DNA of 64,000 bases from Asterella californica (Eukaryota > Streptophyta > Marchantiopsida > Marchantiales > Aytoniaceae), in NCBI GenBank assembly GCA_036924285.1, contig JAYKYS010000012.1, positions 6,944,001-7,008,000 of the forward strand, given 5' to 3'. The position numbers and the translations under genes are program-made. This document shows positions 1-9,850 of the stretch, in pieces (positions within the stretch are counted from its first letter, which is position 1; each line of letters starts with the position of its first letter). The notes beneath the pieces were generated by a model that was not told where the DNA came from, did not search any database, and saw only the letters and a program-made list of their open reading frames with translations.

Positions 1-679
1 GGATCGAGGAAATGATGGGTGGCAAAAATGAGTGCGAGCATCCGTAGTGAGGACATCTAACGCTAAACGTCTGATAGAGTTCTCTCAATCGAGATGCGGC
101 TACAGATGCATACACTGATAGGTCATCAACAACTCCATCTGTAGCTACACTTGGCCCCCCTTCCTCATGACCTCAGAATATCAGAATCCATCAACCTGGG
201 AGTCTAGTATTGTTGACCTTAAACCCTACAAACAAGATAGTGAAGGTTACAAACCTTTTACATACTTTACAAGCAATTGAAGTCATACAATCCAAATATA
301 TGCAAACATAACATAAAGCCAAATGTCAAAAGACAAGTACCTGGTCTTCATTGGCTACGATGCCAAGAGCATGCAACACATCCGCATCTGCAACAAACTC
401 ATCAACAACTCTAGATGCGCTCTCCTCCTCTAGAATTACATCTGGATCAACCGGTAATTGCTCAGCGTCCAAGGTCATCTGATCTATCCGTGACTCAGCT
501 ATGGCAAACAAAAACCTGAACACGGCAGCGTGACCCGTCTCAGGACCCAAGAGTCTCATGACCTGCACATACCTAGGTAGCACTGACTCTAGAATCTTCA
601 CTATACCCGTGGGGACCTCCGGACATCCTCTAGGTGCGTGATAATCCTCACGTCGTCTAAGCTGGTTTCTGGAAGGCAT
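1..679 (-). CDS. Hypothetical protein, partial, two exons (runs off left edge)
   Basis: I do not recognise this protein. My model has exon a at 679..341, starting at the ATG of MPSRNQLRRRED, an intron at 340..164 (CAG|GTACTTG donor, ATGAG acceptor, 177 bp), and exon b at 163..1. Exon b stays open for 54 codons to the window edge in the phase set by the donor. The visible product is about 167 residues and is acidic in the middle (ILEEESASRVVDEFVADAD). No signal peptide or membrane segment is visible. The ATG lies two bases after a good acceptor (TTGTTTTAG|TG), so the exon may follow an upstream leader intron or be an internal coding exon. In-frame codons upstream start only with GTG. The open phase across the proposed intron supports a real gene; the lack of recognisable homology argues for caution. 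Confidence 0.4.
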
Positions 680-681
680 CA

Positions 682-2424
682 CTAAAACAAGAATGTGTAA
701 TGAATCCACGCACGTCTATCCGTCCGGAGGTCCAACAATGATCTAGTACTGTGGTCAAATCCATCCAACTAAGAAGTAGTACAAAACTCTAAAACCAATC
801 CCTTATTTCCACTCTAGAACCTCAGCAAAGTATAATATGCTCGTTATATGAAAGTAAAGTTAGTGAAAATCTAAACAATATCAAACTACATGAATAACAA
901 ATCTAACTATGAAGCTATTGCAGAAATAGCTAAACCACAGAGAAAACAGAAAAGAGAGAAACAGAAATGTGATATACTGTTTTTCAACATATAGAAAAAC
1001 AAGCAGAGAAGTGTAGCAGAAAACCTCTACTATAAAATCAAACTGAACTCACTATTCGAACTGAAGAATAAGCTAGGAAAGACATGCACACCCAAAAAAA
1101 TCACCAAGAAACTAGAATGAAAAGTTGAGAGAGCGAATGCAAGAATGAGATCAAGAAAAAAGAATGAGAGGGAAAAGAGAATGATCGGAAGGTATACCCT
1201 TGTACCTGTAACCCACCCACCTACCAGCAGGAAGGCCAGATCCGCTCGTTGCAGCCTGGCAGGGACCTCCGCGAAGTGACCGTTGGAAAATATTTCTGAC
1301 GTACAGAAATCTGATTTCCGGCAGTCAGAAATATCTATTACCTAGTGGCCTGCCGGCCGGACTCCAATCGCAATGCCCAACTCCTCACGAGTGAAATAAC
1401 GATTTCGGCTGTATGTTCTTACTATGCTGCGTCTGTGTACTCTAACGCGTAGTAATTGTGTACAAGCACAATTCAAATTTTGAATTTGAGTAGATTTCTT
1501 TTCCCTGATCTTCATAGGTTCATTCTTTGAGAGAGAAAATCTAAACCGTCAGATCTCAGATTTCGACCAGGTAGGTATCATTTTGAAGATCTTCAGATTC
1601 TCTAGGTTTTGAGTCACAGATCGTCACTTCTCAATGACGAATAAAAACATGCCAACGGGGCGCATATTTGGTGGGCTAGCCCGCCTCGTCTAAACATGAC
1701 TAGTTTCAGTTAACAATACTTGGCGGTGGGATATCCCACTGCTAATTTAGTGGAACTTGTGGTTTAAAGTAAATTAAATCATCTATAATTTAATGATTAT
1801 TTGAGATCTTACTTCCGGTCATATGATTTTTGTAGCACGTGCTAAGGTTGTGTGCTTATAGGTTCTCTCCAGTTTCACTGCAGCTTGTGATTATGATTAT
1901 ATTTATTATTTATAAAATAATTTTAACTTACTTAAAATATTTATCGAATATATAGATTTCCTCTACAACCTAAACGAAAACATCACTAAAAGACATATGA
2001 AAAGTTTGAAGGATATGAAAATAATAACTGAGTCCATCTTACAAATCCATTCTCTCTATTTTTCTCTCATACCCCGTTTATCCCTTTCTCGGCTATCTTT
2101 GGTTAGATCGATATGCACGTAAATTCTAACAAAATGACTTTATTTTATAAAACATAATTAAAGTATTATAAGGTTAAAATAAAATTATTATTTTTTCACA
2201 TAGTTTATTCTTTTCTCCATATTTTGTATTTCTAATATTTAAAGATCCTCATAAATAGACATTTCTAGCCAAAATTTGCTTTATTACATCTCAAATATAT
2301 TCTTCGAGTTTGATCGCACTCTTGTTAATGATACGTTTATAGATCATATTCTTGACTTCCACGCGACAATAAAATAAGCTATCGTCACTATACCATATCA
2401 TATGTCAATTTTGGAGTACATATG
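682..2424. other. Intergenic; possible 5' leader exon and intron for the left-edge gene
   Basis: No convincing coding sequence is present. On the minus strand a strong donor (CAG|GTACAAGG, exon end at 1206) could pair with the acceptor before position 681. That would give a leader intron of about 524 bp and a non-coding first exon in the more GC-rich patch around 1206-1450. This is inference from splice-like motifs only. From about 1740 to the Copia LTR the DNA is plain AT-rich spacer. Confidence 0.25.
1290..1334. repeat. Inverted repeat, 11 bp arms
   Basis: The arms ATATTTCTGAC (1290-1300) and GTCAGAAATAT (1324-1334) are perfectly complementary around a 23 bp spacer. The pair lies in the proposed leader exon of the left-edge gene. 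No function is assigned. Confidence 0.6.
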
Positions 2425-2705
2425 TGTTGATATACGTAGTACAAGCTCCTGAAGTTACTATGTAACATACACAGTTAGTATAGTTAGGGCACAACTATAT
2501 TACGGGGACCCAACCCCTAATGTCTTTGACTCTCTCTATAGATTGAGAAGGAGCGCTGTCCCCAGGTCAATTCCTTTGGTGATATTCTCTTCCTTCTTTT
2601 CTTCCTCTTGTGAAGGCTGTGAGAGTCTCCTTCCTTGTTAGAAGGTTTTCCTCCCTTGTTGGAGTGGTGTTGTGAGTTGAGTTCTTGCTGTCATACATCA
2701 TAACA
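2425..2705 (+). repeat. 5' LTR of the Copia element
   Basis: It begins TGTTGATATACG and ends ATAACA, so it has the usual TG...CA ends. Its partner is at 7531-7804. The left LTR carries a short CTTCCTC-type insertion that the right LTR lacks. Confidence 0.92.
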
Positions 2706-2717
2706 TGGTATCAGAGC
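2706..2717 (+). other. Primer-binding site (initiator tRNA-Met)
   Basis: TGGTATCAGAGC directly follows the 5' LTR. This is the classic plant Copia sequence complementary to the 3' end of initiator methionine tRNA, where minus-strand DNA synthesis starts. Confidence 0.93.
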
Positions 2718-3360
2718 TTGAGTGAAGGAATTAGAGATTGGATGCATATCTCAGATTACAATTGGAGGCGTTGCAATTTCTGCACATGAAGATTTCTCTG
2801 AGATTGCAAGTGGAGGTGTTGTAATTTTTGCACATGGAGATTTCACTAGAGACAAAAACTCTAATAGGCGTCATTGCTGTTTGGAGCTACTTTCAAAAGT
2901 ACGGACATCATTTTTTCTGGTGCAGCAAGGAATGACAACATTGGTGACAGGTTCTGAATTTTTGAATTGACCCACTGCTGTGTTTGTTGTGTGGTTTTCT
3001 GAGGTTTTTCACAATTCGAGTCGGTCAACAAGCTTTGATTGCATTTTTTAGGGTCTTCTACTCATTTTTAGCCAAAACAAACAAAATCATCCGGGAACCT
3101 AAAGGTTGGACTGGATTTTTCTGGACTCATTCCAAGCTACTTCATTTAAAGCATACAGTCAATCGTACTCTGACCATGTATTTGAAGGTGTAAAAGACAT
3201 CTTTTAGACATTTTGACAGTTTGTTTCACACAGACCTACGTCCAAACCTAAATCTATGTAACCCTAGAATCGACATTTCTATCACTGTGTTTCAGAGACA
3301 CTGTATGTATCTTCGTTTCTTACGTCTAATCCATCATGAATAGAATATATACATTTTAAG

Positions 3361-4094
3361 TCATTATTGATGAGCCTTTAGACAAAAACAACTACTCCAT
3401 ATAGAAGTATCGCATGTCCGTCTTCTTGAAAGACCAAAGCCTGTTCGGCTTGCTCACAGGGACATATGCGAAACCCGTCGGAGCTGATACAGATCCTGAT
3501 GTTGATGCATGGAACAAACGAGCTTGTCAAGCTGTGCATTATCTTTCTTTGTGTGTCTCACCTTCCATGTTTGGTTACATACAATCTGTTGACACTCCCA
3601 AGGACGTCTATGATGCACTAGCTAATGTTTTCCAGACATCTACCAAAGCTCGTAAGTTACAACTCAAGCATCAACTTTTGGATGTTAAGAAGGGTTCATT
3701 GAGCATTACAGACTATGTCTACCAAGGGCGAGGTCTAGTTGAGCAGCTTAACAGCATAAGGGTGAAAGTCGAGAATGATGATCCCATCCTACACATCATT
3801 AATGGTCTTGGGAAGGAGTATAAACCTTTCGAGACTTCCATTGCTGTCAGGGATACTTTTCTTAAGTTCGATGAGTTGATTCCTATGTTAGTGTCAGAAG
3901 AGATTCATCTTCAAGACAATGGTGGTTCTGCCTCATCACAAGAGCACGCTTTCTTTGCTGGGGGTAGAGGCAGAGGACGAGGAAAGAGCCTCGGTGGTAG
4001 AGATAAGAACCGATTTGGTTCTTCTGGACGAGGTCAGTTCTCTCAACAGCAGCAGAACTTGATCAGCAGCAACAGCAAGCTAAAGGCGGGGTGA
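3361..4094 (+). pseudogene. Copia gag remnant (UBN2/retrotran_gag type)
   Basis: Gag forms the virus-like particle. A 226-codon open stretch (3414-4094) reads as a plant Copia gag: a helical core with QLKHQLLDVKKG and LVEQLNSI, IINGLGKEYKPFETSI, then an Arg/Gly- and Gln-rich tail (GRGRGRGKSLGGR). The frame extends upstream through a segment ending NNYSI, where a TAG at 3402-3404 replaces the tryptophan expected in this family. The open stretch ends at 4094, just before the zinc knuckle, which now lies in another frame. The ATG at 3414 is therefore probably an internal methionine. Confidence 0.85.
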
Positions 4095-4704
4095 GTAGCT
4101 GTTCTGTGCATACTACAAAGCCAAAGGTCATGTGATCAAGACCTGCTTCAAGAGACAAGTAGACATCAAGTCTGGCAAGCTTCCACAGCAAAACTATGTG
4201 TCCATGGAGGAACCTTTTTCAGATGATAGTCTTCTAACGATGGCATATGTCATGAGTTCCATGAGCAAACCTGCTGATGAGTGGTTTATTGATTATGGAG
4301 CTTCAAACCACATGATAGCACATGGTGAATGGTTCAGCCAAAAGGAGTCACTGAAGACACCAGCAATAATCTATACTTGTGATGATATCCAGCACAACAT
4401 TACACATATGGGTACAGTTCCTCTATCTGTTGCATCTTCAAACATTTCTGCTCTGGGAGATGTACTATATGTGCCCATCATTACTAGGAATCTAGTTTTA
4501 GTAGGTCAGATGGTGGAGCAAGGTTATCAAGTTTGGTTCAACAGCAAGGGATGTCTTGTTGAAACCAGCGATAACAATGCAGTGGCCAGAGGGTCTAGAC
4601 TAGGAAGGCTGTTCAAATTGGATGTTGTTCAATCTCAACTTCAAGCTGCAATGTGGTTCATACTTCTGGAGTCTCAGATTTGGAGATGTGGCATAAGAGA
4701 GTAG
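4095..4704 (+). pseudogene. Copia zinc knuckle, protease and GAG-pre-integrase remnant
   Basis: Around 4107-4150 a zinc knuckle reads CAYYKAKGHVIKTC. The second cysteine of the CX2CX4HX4C motif is tyrosine, explained by one G to A change. The aspartic protease segment reads WFIDYGASNHM where the family has D-S/T-G, so the residue next to the catalytic Asp is altered. Downstream LGDVLYVP and NLVLVGQM match the rest of the Copia protease and linker. The segment ends at a TAG shortly after a WRCGIRE-type sequence; the expected W-H-K reading lies in another frame there. Confidence 0.8.
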
Positions 4705-5429
4705 GCCATATGAACTATCAGCTTAGTTACATGTCTTCTCAAGTTCACATCTCCTATCCCATCTCAGATTTGTGAAGCTTGTCAGTTTGACAAGCAAGCT
4801 AGACAGCCATTTCGCCATCAAGGCACTAGAGTCTCTAGGGTGTTGGAGTTGATACATTCTGATGTATGGACTGCATCTCAAGCAAGCTTGAATGGTTCTC
4901 AGTACTTCGTCTCATTCATAGATGACTTCTCATGATTTACTTGAGGGTCTACTTTCTCAAGGCCAAGTCATATGTCTTTGTTGTGTTCCAATCATTCAAT
5001 ACTCTAGTTGAGAAGCAGTATGATCATTACATCCTATGGCTCTGTTCGGATGGAGGAGACGAGTTCATTTCTTGTCACTTTGATACCTTTTTGCAAGAGC
5101 ATGAGATCAAGAGAGAGATCACGTGCAGCCACAGCCCGCAACAGTATGGTGTAGGAGAGAGGAAGAACAGACACATTGCAGAGTAAGCACGTGCGATGCT
5201 GAATGAGAAGTCTATGTCTAAGTGTTATTGGGCGGAAGCTGTTGCTTGTGCTGTCTACCTCATGAATCTTGCAGCAACTGCAACGGTACATAAGAAGACC
5301 CCCTACAAGGTATTGGTAGGCAAGAAATCAGACCTCTCAAGTCTCAAAGTGTTTGGTTCTGTATGTTTTGTACATGTATCAGATGAAAGACGCAGTAAGC
5401 TGGACCTGAAAGCTGATGTATCTTCTTAG
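4675..5429 (+). pseudogene. Copia integrase remnant
   Basis: In shifting frames I read the HHCC zinc module (WHKRVGHMNYQ ... CEACQFDKQAR), then the rve core: LELIHSDVW with the first catalytic Asp, SDGGDEF with the second, and QQYGVGERKNRHIAE with the Glu. The family usually has NGVAERKNR, so the NG is changed to YG. A patch near 4932-4950 has two TGA codons where Arg and Trp are expected and then a frameshift. A TAA at 5184-5186 interrupts after HIAE. A further piece (5196-5429) reads SKCYWAEAVACAVYLMN and LKVFGSVCFVHV, the normal end of the Copia integrase region. Confidence 0.85.
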
Positions 5430-7247
5430 GTTATGCTTCTAATGCGAAGGGATATAGATGTTATATCCCAACTTCAAGGAGACTGTTCATCAATAAAGAT
5501 GTTGTTTTTGATGAGTTGTTATCTTGGTATCAGGCTACGTCAGGTTCTGTTGTTGTTTCACTTGTTCTATCCTCTGTCCAACCAGTTCAGGTTGGTCCTA
5601 CAACTCAAGCCACTAGTTCATGTAGTGGTAGTGCTGTATTTCATCCAATATGCATGAGAGCTCTTTGGTCTAGCCAAGTCCTCGTAGTTGCTATACCTAC
5701 GGTTCAGGTCCCTCCACCTGTTGTTCAACTTATACATGTTGCACATTCCAACAGCTCTTCAGTGTTGTAGCAAATGATCAATGAGCAGCGTAGTGCAGAT
5801 ACTGTGTATGCTTTTGACGACCACGTCAGCAACTCTCAACCAAATCAGGGATTTGAAGGTGGACCATCAAGTCAATCTGATCTGCGGAGGTCCACTAGAG
5901 CAAGACATCATGTCCAACGTTTTCAGTGTGAAAGTTTCTTGGATGAACACCATGGCTACATGATGAATGTCGTACATGGGCAGGAACCAAATTCTCTTGA
6001 GGAGGCGATGCATCAGGCAGAATGGGTGCAAGCCATGCAAGTTGAGCTTTCAGCTTTGCAAAATCAGCAGACTTGAGAGCTGGTTGATTTATCTTATGGT
6101 AAGAAAGCCATTGGTTGTAGATGGGTTTACAAGGTCAAGAGAAATTCGGGTGGTTCAGTCCACAAGCACAAGACGAGACTTGTGGCTAAAAGATATGCGC
6201 AGCAGTGTGGCCTTGACTTTGAGGAAACCTTCAGTCCGGTAGCTAAGATGACTTCCATACATACCTTTGTGACATTGGTTACAAGTAAAGGGTGGCAACT
6301 GCATCAAATGGACTTCAATAATGCTTTCTTGAACGGAGATCTGCAGGAGGAGGTCTACATGATGCAACCCCCTGTACGAAGACCAGAGGCATCCAAATAA
6401 AGTTTGCAGACTCCAAAAGTCCCTGTATGGATTTAAGCAAGCTCCAAGAGCTTGGAATGTCAAGATTAACTCGTTTCTACTATTGCTTGGCTTTCGTCTG
6501 TGTAGTTCAGACTCCTCATTGTACTTTCTGCGGGTCGATGACAACACAATTATCATCATTTATGTAGATGATCTTATTATCAATGGTATCTCTAAGAGTC
6601 TTATCAAGCAGGTGAATGATCAGCTGAAAGGAGAGTTTGATATGAAAGATCTAATCAACTAAAGTGCTTTCTAGCTATTGAGTTTATCAAAGATGGAGGT
6701 GATACATGGATGTTACAGAGACAGTATGCTTTGAATAAGCTAGAACAGTTTGGGATGACAGCTTGTAAGTATATCTCTACCCCTCTTGCGTCTTCTCTGA
6801 AGTTGAATGGTGAGGATGGCGAGGATGGTGAGCTACTGACAGATCCAAATTTCTATAGACAGATCGTAGGCAGCTTGATCTACTTGACCATTACTAGACC
6901 TGATCTAAGTTATGTCGTAGGCCTAGTTAGTCAATTCATGCAGGCACTTAAGAAACCTCATCTTGATGCAATTCGACGGATTCTATGATACGTGAAGTTC
7001 ACAATCCAGTATGTACTTCACTATGCAGCGGGTGGTCCTCTCTTGTTACATGGTTTTACTGATGCAGACTGGGCAGGAAGTGCTCAAGATAGAAGATCTA
7101 CGTCAGGTTTTGTCTTCAGTCTTAGAGACTCTACTATTAGCTGACAGTCGAAGAAATAACTTACAGTTGCTCTGTCATCGACTGAAGCAGAATACAGAGG
7201 TGCCACTAATGTCACTTGTGAATCAGTTTGGCTTCACATCTTACTAG
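5430..7247 (+). pseudogene. Copia reverse transcriptase remnant
   Basis: A degraded linker (5430-5773) is followed by the usual Copia RT entry, EPNSLEEAMHQAEWVQAM, and a TGA at 6074-6076 in the position of the Trp in TWELV. Then come CRWVYKVKRNSGG (about 6115), LVAKRYAQQCGLDFEETFSP, MDFNNAFLNGDLQEEVYM with the first catalytic Asp, and YVDD at 6561-6572 (polymerase catalytic pair). The thumb and connection continue in 6710-6988 (YRQIVGSLIYLTITRPDLSY) until a TGA at 6986-6988 where an Arg is expected. Several frames are needed to read it. Confidence 0.88.
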
Positions 7248-7252
7248 AAGAT

Positions 7253-7558
7253 ATGGGTGTGAAATTTTCTGATCCTGTTGTTTTACACACAGACAATATC
7301 AGCAGTATTAAACTTGCTTCTAATCTTGTTTTCCATGCTAGGACTAAGCATATAGAGGTCCATTATCACTTTATTCGAGAGAAAGTATTGGCTGGAGAGA
7401 TAGATCTGAGATATGTATCTACAGATGAACAAGTTGCTGATATATTCACCAAAGCTTTACCTAGAGATAAATTTGATATTTTCAGATTAGGTCTAGGTGT
7501 TAAAGATATTGATATGAGCTTGAGGGAGACTGTTGATATACGTAGTACAAGCTCCTGA
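7253..7558 (+). pseudogene. Copia RNase H C-terminal remnant
   Basis: This is the last open piece of the polyprotein. LHTDNISSIKLASN contains the Asp of the RNase H core, followed by HARTKHIEVHYHFIRE, VSTDEQVADIFTKALP and a normal C-terminal end (FRLGLGV). The preceding 7140-7250 holds the SKK...TVALSSTEAEYRG segment in another frame, with TGA and TAA codons where Trp and Gln are usual. The piece ends 28 bases inside the 3' LTR, as is common in Copia elements. Confidence 0.85.
7521..7530 (+). other. Polypurine tract of the Copia element
   Basis: TGAGGGAGAC abuts the first base of the 3' LTR, where the plus-strand primer is expected. It is short and not fully purine. Confidence 0.55.
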
Positions 7559-7804
7559 AGTTATTATGTAACATACACAGTTAGTATAGTAAGGACAAAC
7601 TATGTTACGGAGACCCAACCCCTAATGTCTCTGATTCTCCCTATAGATTGAGAAGGGGCGCTGCCTCCAGGTCAGTTCTTTGGTGATATTCTCTTCCTTC
7701 TTCTCATTGTGAAGGCTGCGAGAGCCTCCTTTCTTGTTAGAAGGTTTTTCTCCCCTGTTGGAGTGGTGCTGTGAGTTGGGTTCTTGCTGCCATACATCGT
7801 ACCA
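7531..7804 (+). repeat. 3' LTR of the Copia element
   Basis: It starts with the same TGTTGATATACG as the 5' LTR and ends GTACCA. Nearly all differences from the left copy are C/T or A/G. Confidence 0.92.
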
Positions 7805-8294
7805 TAGTGTGCAAATGTGTGCAACTAGTCTGACAATTGTGTAATTTCCACTATGATTTGAATCGCACGAGTATCGGCCGTGCACAAGACACATGTGGTT
7901 AACAGCACCACGGTCATAAGTTCTCGGTTCTCCGTCATTGATTGCTAATCACAATGAATGCCGCTTCATACTTTGTCCACATGCATTGTCGTGAATTAGT
8001 CTTAGAGGTTCACTGAGAACACTATCTCCTAAACTTGTAGCTTCTCTCACATAGAGAGGACAAGAACCTTAAGGAGGTTTCGTAAGAGAACAAAGACTCT
8101 AAATCCATGACATGCAATCGCACTAAGAGAAAAAAATGTAACTCGTGATTCTAACATACAATCTCATGCTCCTAGGACAAACCTCGTTATGCTACGTTAT
8201 CGCATCACCTTGGAATATCTTCTGATGTAGATTACTATACAATACGTCACTCTTCTCTCTCATGCATCTGCTTTGTGTGCTTGTCTTCAATCGC

Positions 8295-8316
8295 ATTGAT
8301 TGCATTAGCAATCAAT
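8295..8316. repeat. Perfect hairpin, 9 bp arms
   Basis: ATTGATTGC and GCAATCAAT flank the 4-base loop ATTA. It lies two bases from the larger hairpin at 8319-8373. Confidence 0.8.
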
Positions 8317-8318
8317 TA

Positions 8319-8373
8319 TTCCTAACTTAATACTTTCTAGTCAAAATAGGACTAGAAAGTATTAAGTTAGGAA
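8319..8373. repeat. Perfect hairpin, 24 bp arms
   Basis: The arms 8319-8342 (TTCCTAACTTAATACTTTC...) and 8350-8373 are perfectly complementary around the 7-base loop AAAATAG. There is no mismatch, so it is recent or maintained. Confidence 0.92.
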
Positions 8374-9174
8374 GCGCGACGCAGTGAATACCAAACAGTT
8401 GAGAAGATCATGGACTTAAAGATTGAACGTCATATTCTATAATGGGACATCAAAGTGAACATCGAGGTTGTTTGAAGAGTGTCTAAAAGTCATAATTTCA
8501 CACTACTCGAGGAAGAGGTCATCAATGGATAATATCTCATCGTGGCTATCTACGTACACATGTACCAAGTCGTATCCAACAGCTAACATGAGCTTACCAT
8601 ATCAGCATAAGATATGACATAGTAACGTTGTTGTGTTGTGGATTGACTATGATGTGAAATCAAGATTATGGGAGGAAACTATTTTCTCAACTTATTGCAA
8701 ACATGGTTTTGATAGTAGCATTGGATAGGCCTTGTCGAGTTTTTGATTTTGAGGACCAAAAGTGGTATCGTTACGAATGGAGTCAAGACAAGGCATTGTG
8801 ATGCATTTAATGCATCACAATGGTGACATGGCAGTCTAACTGATGACATTGTGTTTCTGACATGTCAAAAATAAAAAATTGCACTGTGAACAGTTGACAC
8901 AGGTCATTTTTTTCTGACATGGCGTTGATATGTGTCTGTGCATGTTAAGTTGGTGGTGACACATGGCGGTATGACGTTAATGTGGATCTTTGTGGATAAG
9001 GTTAACATGGCAAATGCTGACTAGATGGTTGTGAAAGTGGTTTGGGTTGCTGATGTGACAGTGCGCATGGTCCACACATGTCATTTTACATGGGTGCCAT
9101 GTGACCTTCTGCATGTGCGCATGTGGCTTAATGCAGAAGCGACATGTGGATCTAGGTGGGATGCTTGTCAAAAG

Positions 9175-9180
9175 TATAAA
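9175..9180 (+). promoter_or_regulatory. TATA-like box
   Basis: TATAAA sits in AAAGTATAAAAGCC upstream of the degenerate repeat array. It could be the promoter of a decayed retroelement LTR. That is inference from one motif and its position. Confidence 0.25.
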
Positions 9181-9310
9181 AGCCGTGCTACCGAGATCAT
9201 TTAGAAAGAAATTTTGGATTCACACGTCAACAGGATGTCGAACTTTCTCTGTAATTTTCTGTCTGGGTTGGATAAGATAAAAACAGATCTAATGGATCTA
9301 ACGGTCCACG

Positions 9311-9850
9311 GTGAACTTCAGGACGTGTCTCGAAGTTCAATTGAGGAAGAGAAGGAGGAAAACTTTGGGAAGACATAGCTCCTCAGAGAACCCATTTGAG
9401 TCAAATTTGATACTGTCGGAACTGGCTCGTTGAGAGGTATGTGTAAGAGAGTTCAGTTTTGGACAATCGCCAAACACAAAAACATTGAACTTCTGTATGG
9501 GTCCTGAAATTAAACTAGAACGTTGAGAGAAAAAGTAGGAGAAAACCTTAAGAGGGCATAACTCTCTACTTAGGTCTCTATTTCAGATGAGTTTGGTATC
9601 ATTGAAACTGACTCGAGGAGATAATGTCTTGGAGAGGTCATATTGAAAGAATGTTGTGCACAAAATCATTGAACTTCAAGACGACTCCTGAAGTTGAGGA
9701 TGGATGACAGAAAAGGATCCATGTTTGAGAAGACATAATTCTTTGCTCGGGAGTCCGTTTGGAGCGTGTTGGGTATCATCTTGAAAGATTTCAGTCTTTT
9801 TTCTTCTACTTTCTCTTACCGTTCAACTTCTGGATGCGTCTCGAAGTCTA
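9311..9850. repeat. Degenerate tandem repeat, about 175 bp period, four copies
   Basis: Each unit starts with a GAACTTC...GAAGTTC-type inverted pair: GAACTTC at 9313 and 9671, GAACTTC with a degraded partner at 9487, and CAACTTC at 9824. Spacings are 174, 184 and 153. Between them recur AAGACATA.CTC words (9371, 9731), a GGGCATAACTC variant (about 9555) and GGTATCAT.TTGAAA-type segments. The copies are too divergent for a young array. It may be part of the untranslated region or LTR of a decayed retrotransposon. Confidence 0.65.

Larger units (their letters stand above)
2425..7804 (+). mobile_element. Ty1/Copia LTR retrotransposon, full length, inactivated
   Basis: The element is about 5.4 kb, with LTRs at 2425-2705 and 7531-7804, a primer-binding site complementary to initiator tRNA-Met just inside the left LTR, and a purine-rich tract just before the right LTR. 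The internal order is gag, protease, integrase, reverse transcriptase, RNase H, which is the Copia order. Every coding domain carries stops or frameshifts, so it cannot move by itself. By hand alignment the LTRs differ at roughly two dozen of about 270 positions, mostly transitions, plus a few indels. The insertion is therefore old. I see no convincing target-site duplication: the five bases before the left LTR are ATATG and those after the right LTR are TAGTG. Confidence 0.93.
7805..9310. other. Intergenic, no gene seen
   Basis: No coding sequence is supported. It holds two adjacent hairpins (8295-8373), a stretch of alternating TG/CA-rich words such as CATGTG and GACATG (about 8800-9150), and a TATA-like box. 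Confidence 0.6.
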
